From an uncultured Roseovarius sp. (GTDB lineage: Bacteria; Pseudomonadota; Alphaproteobacteria; Rhodobacterales; Rhodobacteraceae), in contig NZ_CAJXNN010000021.1 of the NCBI RefSeq assembly GCF_913057115.1, forward strand, positions 1-62,543: a stretch of DNA of 62,543 bases. The letters run 5' to 3'. Below the pieces are notes generated by a model. It ran no database searches. It saw nothing but the letters and a program-made list of their open reading frames with translations, and had not been told where the DNA came from. Positions 29,535-39,320 of this stretch are shown piece by piece. The number at the start of each line of letters is the position of its first letter. Position 1 is the first letter of the stretch. The translations under genes and the position numbers were made by a program.

Positions 29535-30209
29535 TCAAGGGTGTTCGGAGTCGAACAGGATCTTGCCCTCCATGATTTGCTTGATATAGGCGCAGCTATT
29601 TTCGCGCTGCATCAGGTGGCCCCAACTTTTGCGGATAAAGGCATTGGGGGCCATATAAAGGATCATTGGGTTGATCTCATCGCGGGTAATTGTCTTGTCG
29701 ATTTCAAAACCGTTTTCGATCTCCTCTCGCGTGGCGGGCGGAAGGGTCATGATCTGCATCGTGTAGGCTAGGTATTCGGCCGTTGCGGCGCAGTCGCCAA
29801 AGGGGCAGGGGGTTGCATCATAGGCGGCATGGGTCAGTTCATGCGCCAAAATGCTCTCGAAGAACTCTTGTTTGGAGAGGGTGGCGAAAACGCTTTTTTC
29901 CGTTCGCTGAGAAAGGGCCGCGTCGGGGCTGAGAACCTCGATATGGTTTTCGCCGCAATGGTAAAGACCAAGGCATGAGCTTGGTAGGTCGCTCACAATT
30001 TCGATTTTGACCGGCCGGTGCAGGTGCACGTGACACTCTGATAGGCGCGAAAGCACGCTTTGCGTGGACTGGCAGATTTGCGCGGCAAGATCCCTGTTAT
30101 CGGCAGTGACCGTAACAGGGATCGCGTTGCAGCTTAATGTCACTGCAGCCAGCGGTGCGGGGGCAAGCCCGCACAGCGCTGCGATCAAGGCGATCCATCG
30201 GTTCTGCAA
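29535..30209 (-). CDS. Exported putative zinc-metallopeptidase-like protein
   Basis: A 224-residue protein with a signal peptide (about 1-22, ending PLAAV), several cysteines suited to periplasmic disulfides, and a HELTHAAYD motif (about 122-130) like the zinc-binding HExxH of metallopeptidases. I do not recognise a characterised homologue; related proteins in this family of bacteria are annotated only as domains of unknown function. It follows typA on the minus strand with 67 nt between them, including a hairpin. Confidence 0.65.
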   Translation of the reverse strand: MQNRWIALIAALCGLAPAPLAAVTLSCNAIPVTVTADNRDLAAQICQSTQSVLSRLSECHVHLHRPVKIEIVSDLPSSCLGLYHCGENHIEVLSPDAALSQRTEKSVFATLSKQEFFESILAHELTHAAYDATPCPFGDCAATAEYLAYTMQIMTLPPATREEIENGFEIDKTITRDEINPMILYMAPNAFIRKSWGHLMQRENSCAYIKQIMEGKILFDSEHP

Positions 30210-30227
30210 GCTGCCCCCACCTGTTTT

Positions 30228-30248
30228 GCTATCCTGGTGAAGGATAGC
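30228..30248. other. Hairpin between typA and the HELTH gene
   Basis: GCTATCCT and AGGATAGC arms around a 5-nt loop in the 67-nt gap. No T-tract follows on the minus strand, so attenuation or mRNA processing are possible roles. Confidence 0.35.
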
Positions 30249-30276
30249 TTAGCACAGGGACATGCGGGGGCGTCTA

Positions 30277-32097
30277 TTATGCAGTTTTTGCGGCGCGCTT
30301 ACGCTCATGCGGGTCGAGGTGGCGTTTGCGCAGCCGGATGGCATTGGGGGTCACTTCGACCAGTTCATCGTCGTCGATATAGGCAATCGCCTCTTCAAGG
30401 CTCATGGTGACCGGGGTGGTCAGGCGCACGGCCTCGTCACTGCCCGAGGCGCGAACGTTGGTGAGTTTCTTGCCCTTGAGCGGGTTCACCTCAAGGTCGT
30501 TTTCGCGGCTGTGTTCGCCGATGATCATACCTTGGTAAACCTTGGCCTGCGCGCCGATGAACATCTTGCCGCGCTCTTCCAGATTCCACAGGGCGTAGGC
30601 CACGGATTCGCCGTCTTCCATGGAGATCAGCACACCCGCGCGACGGCCCGGGATCGGGCCCTTGTGTGGCGCCCAGGTGTGGAATACGCGGTTCATGACG
30701 CCTGTGCCGCGCGTGTCGGTCAGGAATTCGCCCTGATAGCCGATAAGCCCGCGCGAGGGGACATGCGCAATGATCCGGGTTTTGCCTGCACCGGCCGGTT
30801 TCATCTCGACCAATTCACCCTTCCGCGCGCCGGTGATCTTTTCGATGACCGCGCCCGAGTAATCATCATCAACATCGATGGTGACCTCTTCGATGGGTTC
30901 AAGCCGTTCGCCGTTCTCACCTTCGCGGAACAGAACCTGCGGGCGTGAGATGCTGAGTTCGAACCCTTCGCGGCGCATGTTTTCAATGAGAACGCCCATC
31001 TGCAATTCGCCACGGCCTGCGACTTCGAAGGCCTCGCCGCCGGGGGTGTCGGTGATGCGGATGGCGACATTGGATTCGGCCTCTTTCATCAGGCGGTCAC
31101 GGATGACGCGGCTTTGCACCTTCTTGCCGTCACGGCCCGCCAGCGGGCTGTCGTTGATGCCGAAGGTGACGGTGATGGTGGGCGGGTCGATCGGTTGCGC
31201 CTCAAGCGGTTCGTCGACCGCCAAAGCACAGATCGTATCGGCCACGGTGGCCTTGGACATGCCCGCTAGGCTGACGATGTCGCCGGCCACGGCCTCGTCG
31301 ATGTCTTGTTGGCCAAGGCCGCGGAAGGCCTGGATTTTCGTCACGCGGAACTGTTCGATTTTCTGGCCCACGCGGCTGAGGGCTTGCACGGTCTGACCCA
31401 CCTTGAGGCGGCCCGATTCGACGCGGCCCGTGAGGATGCGACCGACGAAGGGGTCTGCGCCCAGTGTGGTGGCGAGCATGCGGAAATCCTCGCCTTCGCG
31501 GGTGATTTGCTTCGGTGCGGGGACGTGGTTGACGATCAGGTCAAAGAGTGCGGTGAGGTCCTTGCGCGGCCCGTCCAGCTCATGATCGGCCCAGCCGGAG
31601 CGGCCCGAGGCGTACATATGCGGGAAATCGAGCTGGTCGTCATTGGCGCCGAGGTTGGCGAAAAGGTCAAAACATTCGTCCAAAGCACGGTCGGGTTCGG
31701 CATCGGGTTTGTCGACCTTGTTGAGCACCACGATGGGGCGCAGGCCAAGAGCCAGCGCCTTGGAGGTGACGAATTTGGTCTGCGGCATCGGGCCTTCGGC
31801 GGCATCGACCAGCAGGACAACGCCATCGACCATCGACAAGATCCGCTCAACCTCGCCGCCGAAATCGGCGTGCCCGGGGGTGTCGACGATGTTGATGCGG
31901 GTGGTTTTCCATTCAACACTGGTGGCCTTGGCAAGGATGGTGATGCCGCGTTCGCGTTCCAGATCGTTGCTGTCCATGGCGCGTTCATCGACGGCCTGAT
32001 TGGCCCGAAAGGCCCCGGATTGTTTGAGCAATTCGTCGACAAGCGTGGTTTTGCCGTGGTCGACGTGGGCGATGATTGCGATGTTGCGCAGGTCCAT
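30277..32097 (-). CDS. typA: Translational GTPase TypA/BipA
   Basis: Ribosome-associated GTPase of the EF-G family, involved in 50S assembly and stress or cold adaptation. The 606-residue protein has the G1 motif AHVDHGKTT (10-18), DTPGHADF (G3), NKVDKPDA (G4), an EF-Tu domain 2, an EF-G C-terminal domain and the BipA-specific C terminus. Length is normal. Confidence 0.97.
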   Translation of the reverse strand: MDLRNIAIIAHVDHGKTTLVDELLKQSGAFRANQAVDERAMDSNDLERERGITILAKATSVEWKTTRINIVDTPGHADFGGEVERILSMVDGVVLLVDAAEGPMPQTKFVTSKALALGLRPIVVLNKVDKPDAEPDRALDECFDLFANLGANDDQLDFPHMYASGRSGWADHELDGPRKDLTALFDLIVNHVPAPKQITREGEDFRMLATTLGADPFVGRILTGRVESGRLKVGQTVQALSRVGQKIEQFRVTKIQAFRGLGQQDIDEAVAGDIVSLAGMSKATVADTICALAVDEPLEAQPIDPPTITVTFGINDSPLAGRDGKKVQSRVIRDRLMKEAESNVAIRITDTPGGEAFEVAGRGELQMGVLIENMRREGFELSISRPQVLFREGENGERLEPIEEVTIDVDDDYSGAVIEKITGARKGELVEMKPAGAGKTRIIAHVPSRGLIGYQGEFLTDTRGTGVMNRVFHTWAPHKGPIPGRRAGVLISMEDGESVAYALWNLEERGKMFIGAQAKVYQGMIIGEHSRENDLEVNPLKGKKLTNVRASGSDEAVRLTTPVTMSLEEAIAYIDDDELVEVTPNAIRLRKRHLDPHERKRAAKTA

Positions 32098-32130
32098 GGA
32101 TGGCGTTCCTCAAGTATGGTTGGGTGCCGC

Positions 32131-33075
32131 CTATACCGCGGGACGGCGAATTGCCAGAGGGATTATGCCGCAGGGCAGCCGCAGGAGGCTGGGGCCAAGG
32201 GGCCGGGCGCAGGCACCGCTGCCCAGTTTGAAGCGCGCAAGGCCGGGTGTTGTTTCGGTATCGAGGGTGCCGAGGTCAATCTGCTGAAACCCCTTGCGCG
32301 CCAAGTATTTGGCGGCGTTCCAGAGAAGCAGGTGGTGGGCAGAGGCTGGGGCGCAGTCGCGGTCGCGCCAGCCGATTTGATAGGTGGCCCGGTGACCGTG
32401 CAGCAGGAAAATCATGACGGCGAGGGGGCGCGTTCCGTCACGGATTTGGAAAACCCGCGTGGCCTTGGGCGCGGCTTGGGACCAGTGCAAAACGAAGGTC
32501 GGTATCACGTCGGTATAGCGTCGGTATTTGCGCTGTGCCCTTTCCAGATCGAGCAGGGGCGCATCGCGGGCGGGGTCGAAGAGCCGATGACTGACCGTGA
32601 GGTCCGCATCCTCGGCCCGGCGCAAGCGGTTGCGCCATTTGCCGTGCTGGCGCGCGCGCATGATGTCAGGGTCGGGATCAAGCGGCAGCTCGGCCACGTG
32701 TTGAGGGGTGAGCAGGGGGCGGTAGCCAAGAGCGGCGTAGGGTGCTGTGGCCTCTGGGCTGTCGGGGGTGGCAAGCCAGAGCCCCCGGAGGCCACTGCCG
32801 AGGGGGAGCCGCGAGAGGAGTGCGGTTTGATCTTCGGTGGAGAGGCCGGGGGACCAGACCGGACCGCGCGGCACCCAATGCAGGGGCAGGCCCATGATGT
32901 GGCGCGAGAGGATTTGTGCGTGGGCCAGACAGTTGCCGTTCTGCGTGATGCGCAAAACCTGCACCTTGGCCCCAAGCCGCGTCATGGCCTGCCCATAAGC
33001 GGGGCTTTGATGCAGGGGCGCATCGGCGGGCGGCTGGGGGCCGGGGGCAGTGAGGGTGCAGTCCATACCCGCCAT
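32131..33075 (-). CDS. GNAT/FemAB-like acyltransferase-fold protein
   Basis: A 314-residue cytoplasmic protein resembling GNAT or FemAB-type proteins: a basic segment (GKWRNRLRRAEDADLTV, about 145-161), the core with MIFLLHGHRATYQIGW and SAHHLLLWNAAKYLARKG, and IDLGTLDTE. Such proteins transfer acyl or aminoacyl groups, but no substrate can be assigned. The start could be this ATG or one 9 nt later. The stop lies 33 nt before typA, likely the same transcript. Confidence 0.7.
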   Translation of the reverse strand: MAGMDCTLTAPGPQPPADAPLHQSPAYGQAMTRLGAKVQVLRITQNGNCLAHAQILSRHIMGLPLHWVPRGPVWSPGLSTEDQTALLSRLPLGSGLRGLWLATPDSPEATAPYAALGYRPLLTPQHVAELPLDPDPDIMRARQHGKWRNRLRRAEDADLTVSHRLFDPARDAPLLDLERAQRKYRRYTDVIPTFVLHWSQAAPKATRVFQIRDGTRPLAVMIFLLHGHRATYQIGWRDRDCAPASAHHLLLWNAAKYLARKGFQQIDLGTLDTETTPGLARFKLGSGACARPLGPSLLRLPCGIIPLAIRRPAV

Positions 33076-33097
33076 TAACCGCTCGGTTACCTAAGGT

Positions 33098-33250
33098 ATG
33101 GTTAATGATCTCATGGCAGAGCCGGAAAACCGAATCCTTGGGGTCCATGCCCCGCCGCCACGCCCGACGCTTTGGGCGGCGTTGCTGCTGGCGGTCGTCT
33201 TGGCGGTGCCGGTGGGGGTGGTTTTGAGCGTGGTCGATTGGCTTTGGTAA
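33098..33250 (+). CDS. Small single-pass membrane protein (45-50 aa), unknown function
   Basis: From the ATG at 33113 the product has 45 residues: a polar, proline-rich N terminus (PENRILGVHAPPPRP), one TM helix (about 20-42, rich in Leu, Ala and Val) and a C-terminal DWLW. An upstream in-frame ATG (33098) would add five residues. Neither start has a convincing ribosome-binding site. It is divergent from the GNAT-fold gene. It is followed at once by the palindrome array. The coherent membrane-protein composition is the main support. Confidence 0.5.
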   Translation: MVNDLMAEPENRILGVHAPPPRPTLWAALLLAVVLAVPVGVVLSVVDWLW

Positions 33251-33340
33251 GCCGCGTCGACGCGGCTTGGGCAATCGCCTTGCAAGGCGATTACACGCGG
33301 TTGCTGAACCGCGTGAGGCAAGGCCTTTCGAAAGGCCTTG
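33249..33340. repeat. Array of four short palindromes
   Basis: AAGCCGCGTCGACGCGGCTT (33249-33268), AATCGCCTTGCAAGGCGATT (33273-33292), CACGCGGTT/AACCGCGTG around GCTG (33294-33315) and a 22-bp palindrome beginning CAAGGCCTTTC (33319-33340). Each is perfect or has only a short loop, with 1-4 nt between units. The first overlaps the stop codon of the small membrane gene. The ssb terminator follows. Confidence 0.7.
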
Positions 33341-33351
33341 GCGGGCAAGGA

Positions 33352-33378
33352 AAAACCCCGCCGGAGGGGCGGGGTTTT
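33352..33378. terminator. Bidirectional terminator of ssb
   Basis: CCCCGCC and GGCGGGG arms, 5-nt loop, flanked by A and T runs on both sides. It lies 24 nt after the ssb stop (minus strand) and also ends plus-strand transcription from the small gene. Confidence 0.8.
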
Positions 33379-33401
33379 GATGCTGTCCCGGACGTGGCCG
33401 A

Positions 33402-33908
33402 TCAGAACGGGATTTCGTCGTCGATATCGCGCGAGGGGCCGCCTTGGGGTTGTCCCTGCGAGGAGGAGCCGCCGCCGCCATAGTCGCCACCGTAATCATT
33501 GCCGTAGCCGCCACCTTGGCCACCGCCGTAGTTGCCGCCGCCACCGCCGCCATCGCTGCGACCGTCGAGCATGACCAGTGTTCCATCGAAGCCTTGCAAT
33601 ACAACCTCGGTCGAGTAGCGATCTTGACCGGATTGGTCTTGCCATTTGCGGGTTTGTAGCTTGCCTTCGAGGTAAACCTTGGAGCCTTTGCGCAAGTATT
33701 GTTCACACACACGGACCAGCCCTTCAGAGAAGATGGCGACAGAGTGCCATTCCGTCCGCTCACGGCGTTCGCCGGTGTTGCGGTCTTTCCAGTTTTCCGA
33801 GGTGGCGATGCGCAGGTTGCAGACCTTGCCGCCGTTCTGGAACGTCCGCACCTCGGGGTCGCGGCCGAGGTTGCCGATGAGAATTACCTTGTTGACTGAA
33901 CCGGCCAT
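33402..33908 (-). CDS. ssb: Single-stranded DNA-binding protein SSB
   Basis: Coats single-stranded DNA and recruits repair and replication partners. The 168-residue protein has an N-terminal OB fold (about 1-112, starting [19 protein letters not shown]), a glycine-rich disordered linker and the acidic tip DDEIPF that binds partners such as HolC and RecG. No LexA box was seen upstream. Confidence 0.97.
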   Translation of the reverse strand: MAGSVNKVILIGNLGRDPEVRTFQNGGKVCNLRIATSENWKDRNTGERRERTEWHSVAIFSEGLVRVCEQYLRKGSKVYLEGKLQTRKWQDQSGQDRYSTEVVLQGFDGTLVMLDGRSDGGGGGGNYGGGQGGGYGNDYGGDYGGGGSSSQGQPQGGPSRDIDDEIPF

Positions 33909-34103
33909 CCGGACCCCCTTCGTTGGTTACATGAGCAGTGTTTGGGTGCTTACATCACCGCAGCGCCGTAAATGGAAGTTTAAAATTTGCCAAAAAACAA
34001 TCGGAAACCTGCGAAAAAACGCGTTTGATTGTTCGCTGTCATGGCATTTTACGAAAGATCGCGTATATTTGCCGCCAAATTGGCGTTGGGGGACAGTAGC
34101 GTT

Positions 34104-34703
34104 ATGCGGATTTTGCCCGTCTTGATTGCAGTCGTCGGACTATGCCTGCCCGCGTTGGCGCAGGCCGATGTGCTTTCCACGAAAAGCCGCAGCAACCTGT
34201 TCAAATCGCAGACCAACGTGCTCGATACCCGTGCCAAGCAGCAATACAACAATTCCATTCGTTTGCAGCCACAGAAGATTCGCACGCCCACGAAATGGGG
34301 CAGTGCCGAAGGCGTTGGGCGATCTTACAACGGCAAGTATCGCGGACGTTTCCTTCAGATGGCCAAGGATGCTGCCCGTCGCCATGGTGTGCCGCAAGAC
34401 TTGTTCCTGCGTTTGGTGCAGCAGGAATCGGGTTGGAAACCTGCGGTGCGGTCGCACAAAGGGGCAATCGGGTTGGCGCAGTTGATGCCGGGCACCGCGC
34501 GGATTTTGGGCGTGAACCCGCATGACCCTTACGAGAACCTCGAAGGCGGCGCCCGCTATCTAGCGCAGCAATACCGCACGTTCCGGTCATGGCGTTTGGC
34601 CTTGGCAGCCTATAACGCTGGTCCGGGGGCGGTAAAAAAATATGGTGGTGTTCCGCCCTTCAAGGAAACGCGCAATTACGTGAAAATCATCTGGGGTAGC
34701 TGA
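34104..34703 (+). CDS. Lytic transglycosylase (SLT domain), exported
   Basis: Cleaves peptidoglycan between MurNAc and GlcNAc. The 199-residue protein has a signal peptide (about 1-21, ending LAQAD), a low-complexity linker and an SLT domain (about 82-195) with catalytic Glu108 in [16 protein letters not shown] and the [12 protein letters not shown] motif. An in-frame ATG 75 nt upstream would add a non-signal N terminus, so the ATG before RILPVL was chosen. Confidence 0.88.
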   Translation: MRILPVLIAVVGLCLPALAQADVLSTKSRSNLFKSQTNVLDTRAKQQYNNSIRLQPQKIRTPTKWGSAEGVGRSYNGKYRGRFLQMAKDAARRHGVPQDLFLRLVQQESGWKPAVRSHKGAIGLAQLMPGTARILGVNPHDPYENLEGGARYLAQQYRTFRSWRLALAAYNAGPGAVKKYGGVPPFKETRNYVKIIWGS

Positions 34704-34705
34704 GG

Positions 34706-36364
34706 CTACTGCGCGAATCCGATCTTGTAGAGGTGGATTTCGTTGGCCGGGTGTCGTTCGGCATTCACCAGCGTGCCGTTGTGGTGATTGTAAAGTGCCC
34801 GCCAGAAGGGTTGGATGATAATCCCTTCCTCGCGTAGCAGAAGTTCGATCTGGCGGATCACGTCACGGCGGTCTTCGGCGGCGTGCAGTGACATGGCAAG
34901 ATCAATCAACGAGTCGAGCGTGATGTTCGAGACCCCGGTTTCGTTCCAGACCGCGCCCGAGCGATAGGCCAGCACCAGCACCTGCACGTCCAGCGGGCGG
35001 TGATTCCATTGTGTGGCCGAGAAGGGGAAGCTTTTCCAGTTGTCCCAGAACCGCGCGCCGGGCAGGATGGTGCGCCGCACGCGAAAGCCTGCATCCTCAA
35101 GCTGGGCGGCGACAGCATCGCCGGTGTTGCGCTGCCATTCGTCATCGACGGTGGTCAGGTCATGCACAACGTCATCCAGCCCCGCCGCCTTGGCAAGTTC
35201 GAGGGCCTGTGTGGGGTCGTATTCGGCCGGGCCGATATCGGCATATGCGGGGTGAATGGGGCTGATGTGGTGGTTGGCAGCGACGGTGCCGCGCCCGGCA
35301 TAGCCCAGCTCAAGGCAGATTTCATTGTCGACCGCCAAGGCAAGCGCGCGGCGCAAATCCTTGTTGGCATAGGGTTTGGCCCCGTCCACCTCGGCGGATT
35401 GATTACCACGGATCACGATTGTGGCTGCCGTCTCGGTGCGGGTTTGGGTCCAGCCGGTGGCATCCATCACCTCGATGAAATCACCCACGGTTTCATAAAG
35501 CAGGTCGATTTGATCGTCTCTGGCTGCCGCGACCCAATTGGCCGGGTCGGTGCCGAGGTCGATGAATTCGACGCGATCGAGATAGGGGCCGCCGTAGACA
35601 TCACGGCCCCACCAGTCATGATCGCTGTTGCGCTCCAGAATGCAGCGGTCAGAGACTTCAAGGCTGATCGGTTTGAAAGGGCCGGTGCCGATACCATGCG
35701 CGAAAGGATCGCCACCGTCATAACTTTGGTGGATGATTGCGGCGGGGTAATCGGCGAAATTGGCGATGACCGAGACATCGGGGGCTGCAAGTTTGAGGGT
35801 CACGGTAAGATCATCGGTGACGATTATGGCACCGTCACGGGCCTGTCCGGTTGCCGGGTTGCTCAAACCAGTGAGGCGTGAGGCCATCGAGTTGCCCTCG
35901 ACGGTGCTGTCGCACCAGCGGGTGATGTTGCGGGCGACATCCCGGGCGGTGAAGGGGTCGCCGTTGTTCCATGTCACACCGGCGCGGACATTGAGGGTGT
36001 ATTCGGTGGCGTTCTCGTTGACCTCCCAGCTTTCCAGGAGCATGCCCCGAAAAGACCCGTCACCGTTATACTCCACGAGGTATTCAAGGAAGCCGCGGGT
36101 CTGGTTGGCCATCTCGCTCCAGTCGAAGGTGCGCGGATCGCGCAGGGCTTTGACGCTTTGCTGGATGCGCAGGGTCCCGCCTTGTTGGATGGCGGGCGCA
36201 TCTTGCGCCATCGCCTTCTGGCCGATCAAGGCGAAGGCGGTTGTCGTGGTGGCCCCTAGGGCTGTGGCCCGGGACAAAAACTCGCGCCTCGTGATCCGGC
36301 CTTGGCATGCGTCTTGGGCAAGCGTTGGCAGGGCGGGATGCACGTGGCGTGTTTTGTCTTGCAT
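34706..36364 (-). CDS. Tat-exported ABC transporter solute-binding protein, family 5 (peptide type), orphan
   Basis: A 552-residue periplasmic binding protein of the DppA/OppA/NikA family, with a twin-arginine signal ([12 protein letters not shown], about 26-37, cut near AMA-QD). The SBP_bac_5 core covers most of the rest. No permease or ATPase gene is nearby, so it must work with transporter parts encoded elsewhere. It follows the AraC-type gene by 82 nt on the same strand. Substrate unknown; peptides, opines or sugars are all seen in the family. Confidence 0.85.
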   Translation of the reverse strand: MQDKTRHVHPALPTLAQDACQGRITRREFLSRATALGATTTTAFALIGQKAMAQDAPAIQQGGTLRIQQSVKALRDPRTFDWSEMANQTRGFLEYLVEYNGDGSFRGMLLESWEVNENATEYTLNVRAGVTWNNGDPFTARDVARNITRWCDSTVEGNSMASRLTGLSNPATGQARDGAIIVTDDLTVTLKLAAPDVSVIANFADYPAAIIHQSYDGGDPFAHGIGTGPFKPISLEVSDRCILERNSDHDWWGRDVYGGPYLDRVEFIDLGTDPANWVAAARDDQIDLLYETVGDFIEVMDATGWTQTRTETAATIVIRGNQSAEVDGAKPYANKDLRRALALAVDNEICLELGYAGRGTVAANHHISPIHPAYADIGPAEYDPTQALELAKAAGLDDVVHDLTTVDDEWQRNTGDAVAAQLEDAGFRVRRTILPGARFWDNWKSFPFSATQWNHRPLDVQVLVLAYRSGAVWNETGVSNITLDSLIDLAMSLHAAEDRRDVIRQIELLLREEGIIIQPFWRALYNHHNGTLVNAERHPANEIHLYKIGFAQ

Positions 36365-36446
36365 GGGGGCCTGAATCCTCGGGAGGGTGCGTTCCCCAAT
36401 AATCATAGGACGCTTGGACCGAAAGGACCATCCCCGCAGTGTAATT

Positions 36447-37265
36447 TCAGCGTTTTGCGAGGGCCGGAAACTTGGGCCGGTCGGTGGCGGCTTTGCGAAG
36501 CTCTGACGGGGTTTTGCCGGTGTGGTGCAGAACGAAGCGCGAGAAATAGGCGGCGCTGTTGAAGCCTGTCATCGCGGCGACGCGGTTAAACGGGTGGTCG
36601 CTGCTTTCCAGAAGGTCGCGCACGGCGTGCAAACTGCGTTGAGTGAGCAGCTCGGCGGCTGTCATGCCAGTACATTCGCGGCATGTGCGTGTTAGGTGCG
36701 TGGGGGTCACCCCGAGCGATTGGGCATAGTCCGCCATTGTTCTTCCGGTTGTGTGATCGCGTTCGATCAAGGCTGCGTAGGCTGTGACAAGCCTTTGGGC
36801 TGCAGTCATTTTTTCGGGTTCCTCGATGTGCGCCAGCATGGCGCGGCGAAGCCAGACCGTGAGAAGCGTGGCCTCGGCGTTCAGCGCCTCATCCATGAAG
36901 GGGCGGGCGCTGTTCTGTTCGCGCTGCATGGCGTCGAGTATGGAGGTGAGTTCGCTTTGGGCCTGCACGTCGCGGATGCGCAGGTGCTGTGGCGTATCGG
37001 GCATCAACACGGGGCCATAGGCAGGCACGAGGCAAACGAGGCCAAAGCCTTGTTTGCCAAGATCCAATGAAAACAAGGTGTTGGCCGGTATCACGAGCGC
37101 ATTGTGCACACCGACGCCCCGGCGGATGCCTTCGACCATGGCGAGTCCTTGGCCGCGCGTGATCCAGATCAGGGCATGGTCCGGGCAACTGTGTGGAAGC
37201 TCCCCGCGCCAAGCGCCGCCTTCGGTCCATTGCGCGAGGGTAAGGATGCGCGCATGTGCTGTCAT
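36447..37265 (-). CDS. AraC-family transcriptional regulator
   Basis: A 272-residue protein with an N-terminal cupin-type sensing domain ([11 protein letters not shown] near residue 30) and two C-terminal AraC helix-turn-helix motifs (about 170-262; [18 protein letters not shown] and [23 protein letters not shown]). Its position directly upstream of the solute-binding protein gene suggests it controls that gene. The inducer is not known. Confidence 0.88.
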   Translation of the reverse strand: MTAHARILTLAQWTEGGAWRGELPHSCPDHALIWITRGQGLAMVEGIRRGVGVHNALVIPANTLFSLDLGKQGFGLVCLVPAYGPVLMPDTPQHLRIRDVQAQSELTSILDAMQREQNSARPFMDEALNAEATLLTVWLRRAMLAHIEEPEKMTAAQRLVTAYAALIERDHTTGRTMADYAQSLGVTPTHLTRTCRECTGMTAAELLTQRSLHAVRDLLESSDHPFNRVAAMTGFNSAAYFSRFVLHHTGKTPSELRKAATDRPKFPALAKR

Positions 37266-37351
37266 GTGATCTGTCTGCCTGCCTGATTTGACTGCTTTTC
37301 AAAAGTTTTGGCAGAGAATTGCGGCGATGTCAGGCCGAAAAATCGGTTTTT

Positions 37352-38233
37352 CTAAAACTCAGCGGCATTCAGCCGGTGCCAGTTTTTCATCCGCGCGCGG
37401 AACCATGTGCGCTGCCGCTTGGCGAATTGGCGGGTGGCAATGGTGGCCGCCTCACGGGCCTCGTCCAATGTCATAAGCCCTTGAAGATGTGCGATTAATT
37501 CCGGTGCGCCGATGGCTTTGGACGACAGGAGTTGCGGGTCCCAATTGGGGAGATTGGCGCGCGCCTCGTTCAATGCGCCCATATCGAGCATCTGGTCAAA
37601 ACGGCTTTCAATCCGGGGGGTTAGCCATTCCTTGTCGGCTTCGACCACGATGGCGGTGCATTGGTCGAGCGGCAAAAGCGGGGGAGGGGTGGTGTCTTGC
37701 CAGTGGGCAAGGCCCTTTCCGGTGGCTTGCTGGACCTCCCATGCGCGTTGCACGCGCATCGGGTTTTGCTGGTCGATACGGGAAAGGGTTTGCGCATCGA
37801 GGCTTGGAAGGAGGGTTTTAAACCCTTGTTTTGAAACAATTTCATTGGCCGCCTCGCGCACCTCGGACGGGGTTGCAGGGATCTCGGCCAAGCCTTCTGT
37901 AAGGGCAGAAAAGTACAATCCGGTGCCGCCGGTAATGATGGGGCGGGAGCCGGTTTTGAGGCGCGGTGCGACCTCGCGCAGCCAGTGGCCGACGGAATAA
38001 TCGGCATCATAAGGGACGTGGCCGTAGAGGGCGTGGGGGGCCGCCGCCTCATCCTCAGACGAGGGGCGGGCGGTTAAAACGCGCCAGTTTTCAAAGACTT
38101 GGATGGCATCGGCGTTGATGATCACGCCGCCCTTATCCTGCGCGATACGCAGCGCGAGGGCGGATTTTCCCGATGCCGTCGGCCCGGCGATCAGAACCGG
38201 GCGGTCGGCGGGAATGGTCGCAGGGTCAATCAT
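37352..38233 (-). CDS. miaA: tRNA dimethylallyltransferase MiaA
   Basis: Adds the isopentenyl group to A37 of tRNAs reading UNN codons. The 293-residue protein has the P-loop GPTASGKS (17-24), DAIQVF (the family has DSxQxY), and the conserved [10 protein letters not shown] and RAWEV segments. The ATG before IDPATI is used; the frame continues upstream into the CGTACG repeat and was discarded. Two adjacent short palindromes occur inside the coding sequence at 37812-37839, in a variable linker (KQGFKTLLP). Confidence 0.94.
   Translation of the reverse strand: MIDPATIPADRPVLIAGPTASGKSALALRIAQDKGGVIINADAIQVFENWRVLTARPSSEDEAAAPHALYGHVPYDADYSVGHWLREVAPRLKTGSRPIITGGTGLYFSALTEGLAEIPATPSEVREAANEIVSKQGFKTLLPSLDAQTLSRIDQQNPMRVQRAWEVQQATGKGLAHWQDTTPPPLLPLDQCTAIVVEADKEWLTPRIESRFDQMLDMGALNEARANLPNWDPQLLSSKAIGAPELIAHLQGLMTLDEAREAATIATRQFAKRQRTWFRARMKNWHRLNAAEF
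37812..37839. repeat. Two adjacent palindromes inside miaA
   Basis: AGGGTTTTAAACCCT (37812-37826) and TTGTTTTGAAACAA (37826-37839) sit back to back and encode a poorly conserved linker of MiaA. They resemble the unit style of the intergenic palindrome arrays. Confidence 0.45.
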
Positions 38234-38240
38234 GTGGTGG

Positions 38241-38339
38241 TGCGCAAATTTTCGTACGAGTCGTACGCTTGACCCCCGATTTTCGTACGAAAATCGGACT
38301 GGTCCCAATCTGTTTCGTACGAGTCGTACGATTTGCGCA
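38241..38339. repeat. CGTACG-rich compound palindromic element between miaA and pyrH
   Basis: TTTCGTACGAGTCGTACG occurs twice in direct orientation (38250-38267 and 38313-38330), flanked by inverted TGCGCAAAT (38241-38249) and ATTTGCGCA (38331-38339). A 22-bp perfect palindrome with CCGATTTT arms around CGTACG lies in the middle (38276-38297). Five CGTACG hexamers fall within 80 bp. It directly abuts the miaA start. Confidence 0.7.
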
Positions 38340-38356
38340 TCTCAAACCCCTTTAAA

Positions 38357-38398
38357 GCGTTTCGCGAAAACCCTGAGTCACAGATTTTCGCGAAATGC
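38357..38398. repeat. REP-like inverted repeat
   Basis: GCGTTTCGCGAAAA and TTTTCGCGAAATGC (13 of 14 pairs) around a 14-nt loop; each arm contains its own TTTCGCGAAA palindrome. Confidence 0.6.
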
Positions 38399-38421
38399 AG
38401 CGCTCTGTTCAATCGTTGTAC

Positions 38422-38464
38422 GCGTTCCGCCTTTCGCTGATGTTTCAGGTTAAAGGCGGAACGC
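38422..38464. repeat. Inverted repeat before pyrH
   Basis: Perfect 13-bp arms GCGTTCCGCCTTT and AAAGGCGGAACGC around a 17-nt loop. The right boundary AACGCATT matches that of the element at 10044-10141. The pyrH promoter should lie in the remaining 75 nt or within the loop region. Confidence 0.6.
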
Positions 38465-38540
38465 ATTAGGTGATTGAACCTGACAGGCTTTTCCGACATT
38501 TTGCGCGAGATTGCCAGATGGCCTTAACGGAGCGCGCCCC

Positions 38541-39272
38541 ATGTCCGAATCCCACACCCCGCAAACCACCTTCAAACGAGTTCTGCTGAAAATCTCGGGC
38601 GAAGCCTTGATGGGGGACCAAGGGTACGGGCTGCATCCGCCGACGGTTGAACGAATCGCCCGCGAAGTGAAGACGGTCCATGACATGGGCGTCGAGATTT
38701 GCATGGTCATCGGCGGCGGCAACATCTTTCGCGGGCTGGCGGGTAGCGCGCAGGGGATGGAGCGGACCACCGCCGATTACATGGGCATGCTGGCGACGGT
38801 GATGAACGCGCTGGCCATGCAAAGCGCGCTTGAGGGCTTGGGCGTGTTCACCCGCGTGATCAGCGCCATTCGCATGGATGAGGTGGCCGAGCCTTACATA
38901 CGTCGCCGCGCCGTGCGCCATTTGGAGAAAAAGCGCGTGTGCATTTTCGCCGCTGGCACCGGCAACCCCTATTTCACCACCGATACGGCGGCCACCCTGC
39001 GGGCCAACGAGATGGCCTGTGAGGCGATCTTCAAGGGCACCAAGGTGGACGGGGTTTACGACAAGGACCCGGTGAAACATGACGATGCCAAGCGGTTTGA
39101 TACCGTGACCTATGACGAGGTTCTGGCCCAACACTTGAACGTCATGGACGCCAGCGCCATTGCGCTTGCCCGCGACAACAGCCTGCCGATTATCGTCTTC
39201 AGCTTGGACGAGCCGGGCGGATTCAAGGGTATTCTGGCGGGCGAGGGCACCTATACAAAGGTGCATGGCTAA
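38541..39272 (+). CDS. pyrH: UMP kinase PyrH
   Basis: Phosphorylates UMP to UDP, with allosteric control. The 243-residue amino-acid-kinase-fold protein shows [10 protein letters not shown] (about 14-23), [10 protein letters not shown] and [13 protein letters not shown]. The chosen ATG (SESHTPQ) has a GGAGCG upstream; an in-frame ATG 30 nt earlier is less likely. First gene of the large plus-strand envelope cluster. Confidence 0.96.
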   Translation: MSESHTPQTTFKRVLLKISGEALMGDQGYGLHPPTVERIAREVKTVHDMGVEICMVIGGGNIFRGLAGSAQGMERTTADYMGMLATVMNALAMQSALEGLGVFTRVISAIRMDEVAEPYIRRRAVRHLEKKRVCIFAAGTGNPYFTTDTAATLRANEMACEAIFKGTKVDGVYDKDPVKHDDAKRFDTVTYDEVLAQHLNVMDASAIALARDNSLPIIVFSLDEPGGFKGILAGEGTYTKVHG

Positions 39273-39320
39273 GGCTAAACAGGACCAAAGACGCAATTCC
39301 CGCAAGAAGGACAGAGTGAT

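Noticed and set aside
33077..33104. TTAA and GTTA motifs between the GNAT-fold and small membrane genes as a CtrA box
   Set aside because: The second half-site is out of register (GTTA rather than TTAA at N7).
33319..33340. The palindrome array as a CRISPR
   Set aside because: Units differ in sequence and there are no regular spacers or cas genes.
36384..37352. The lone binding protein and AraC genes as part of a genomic island
   Set aside because: No integrase, tRNA or repeat boundary and no clear change in base composition.
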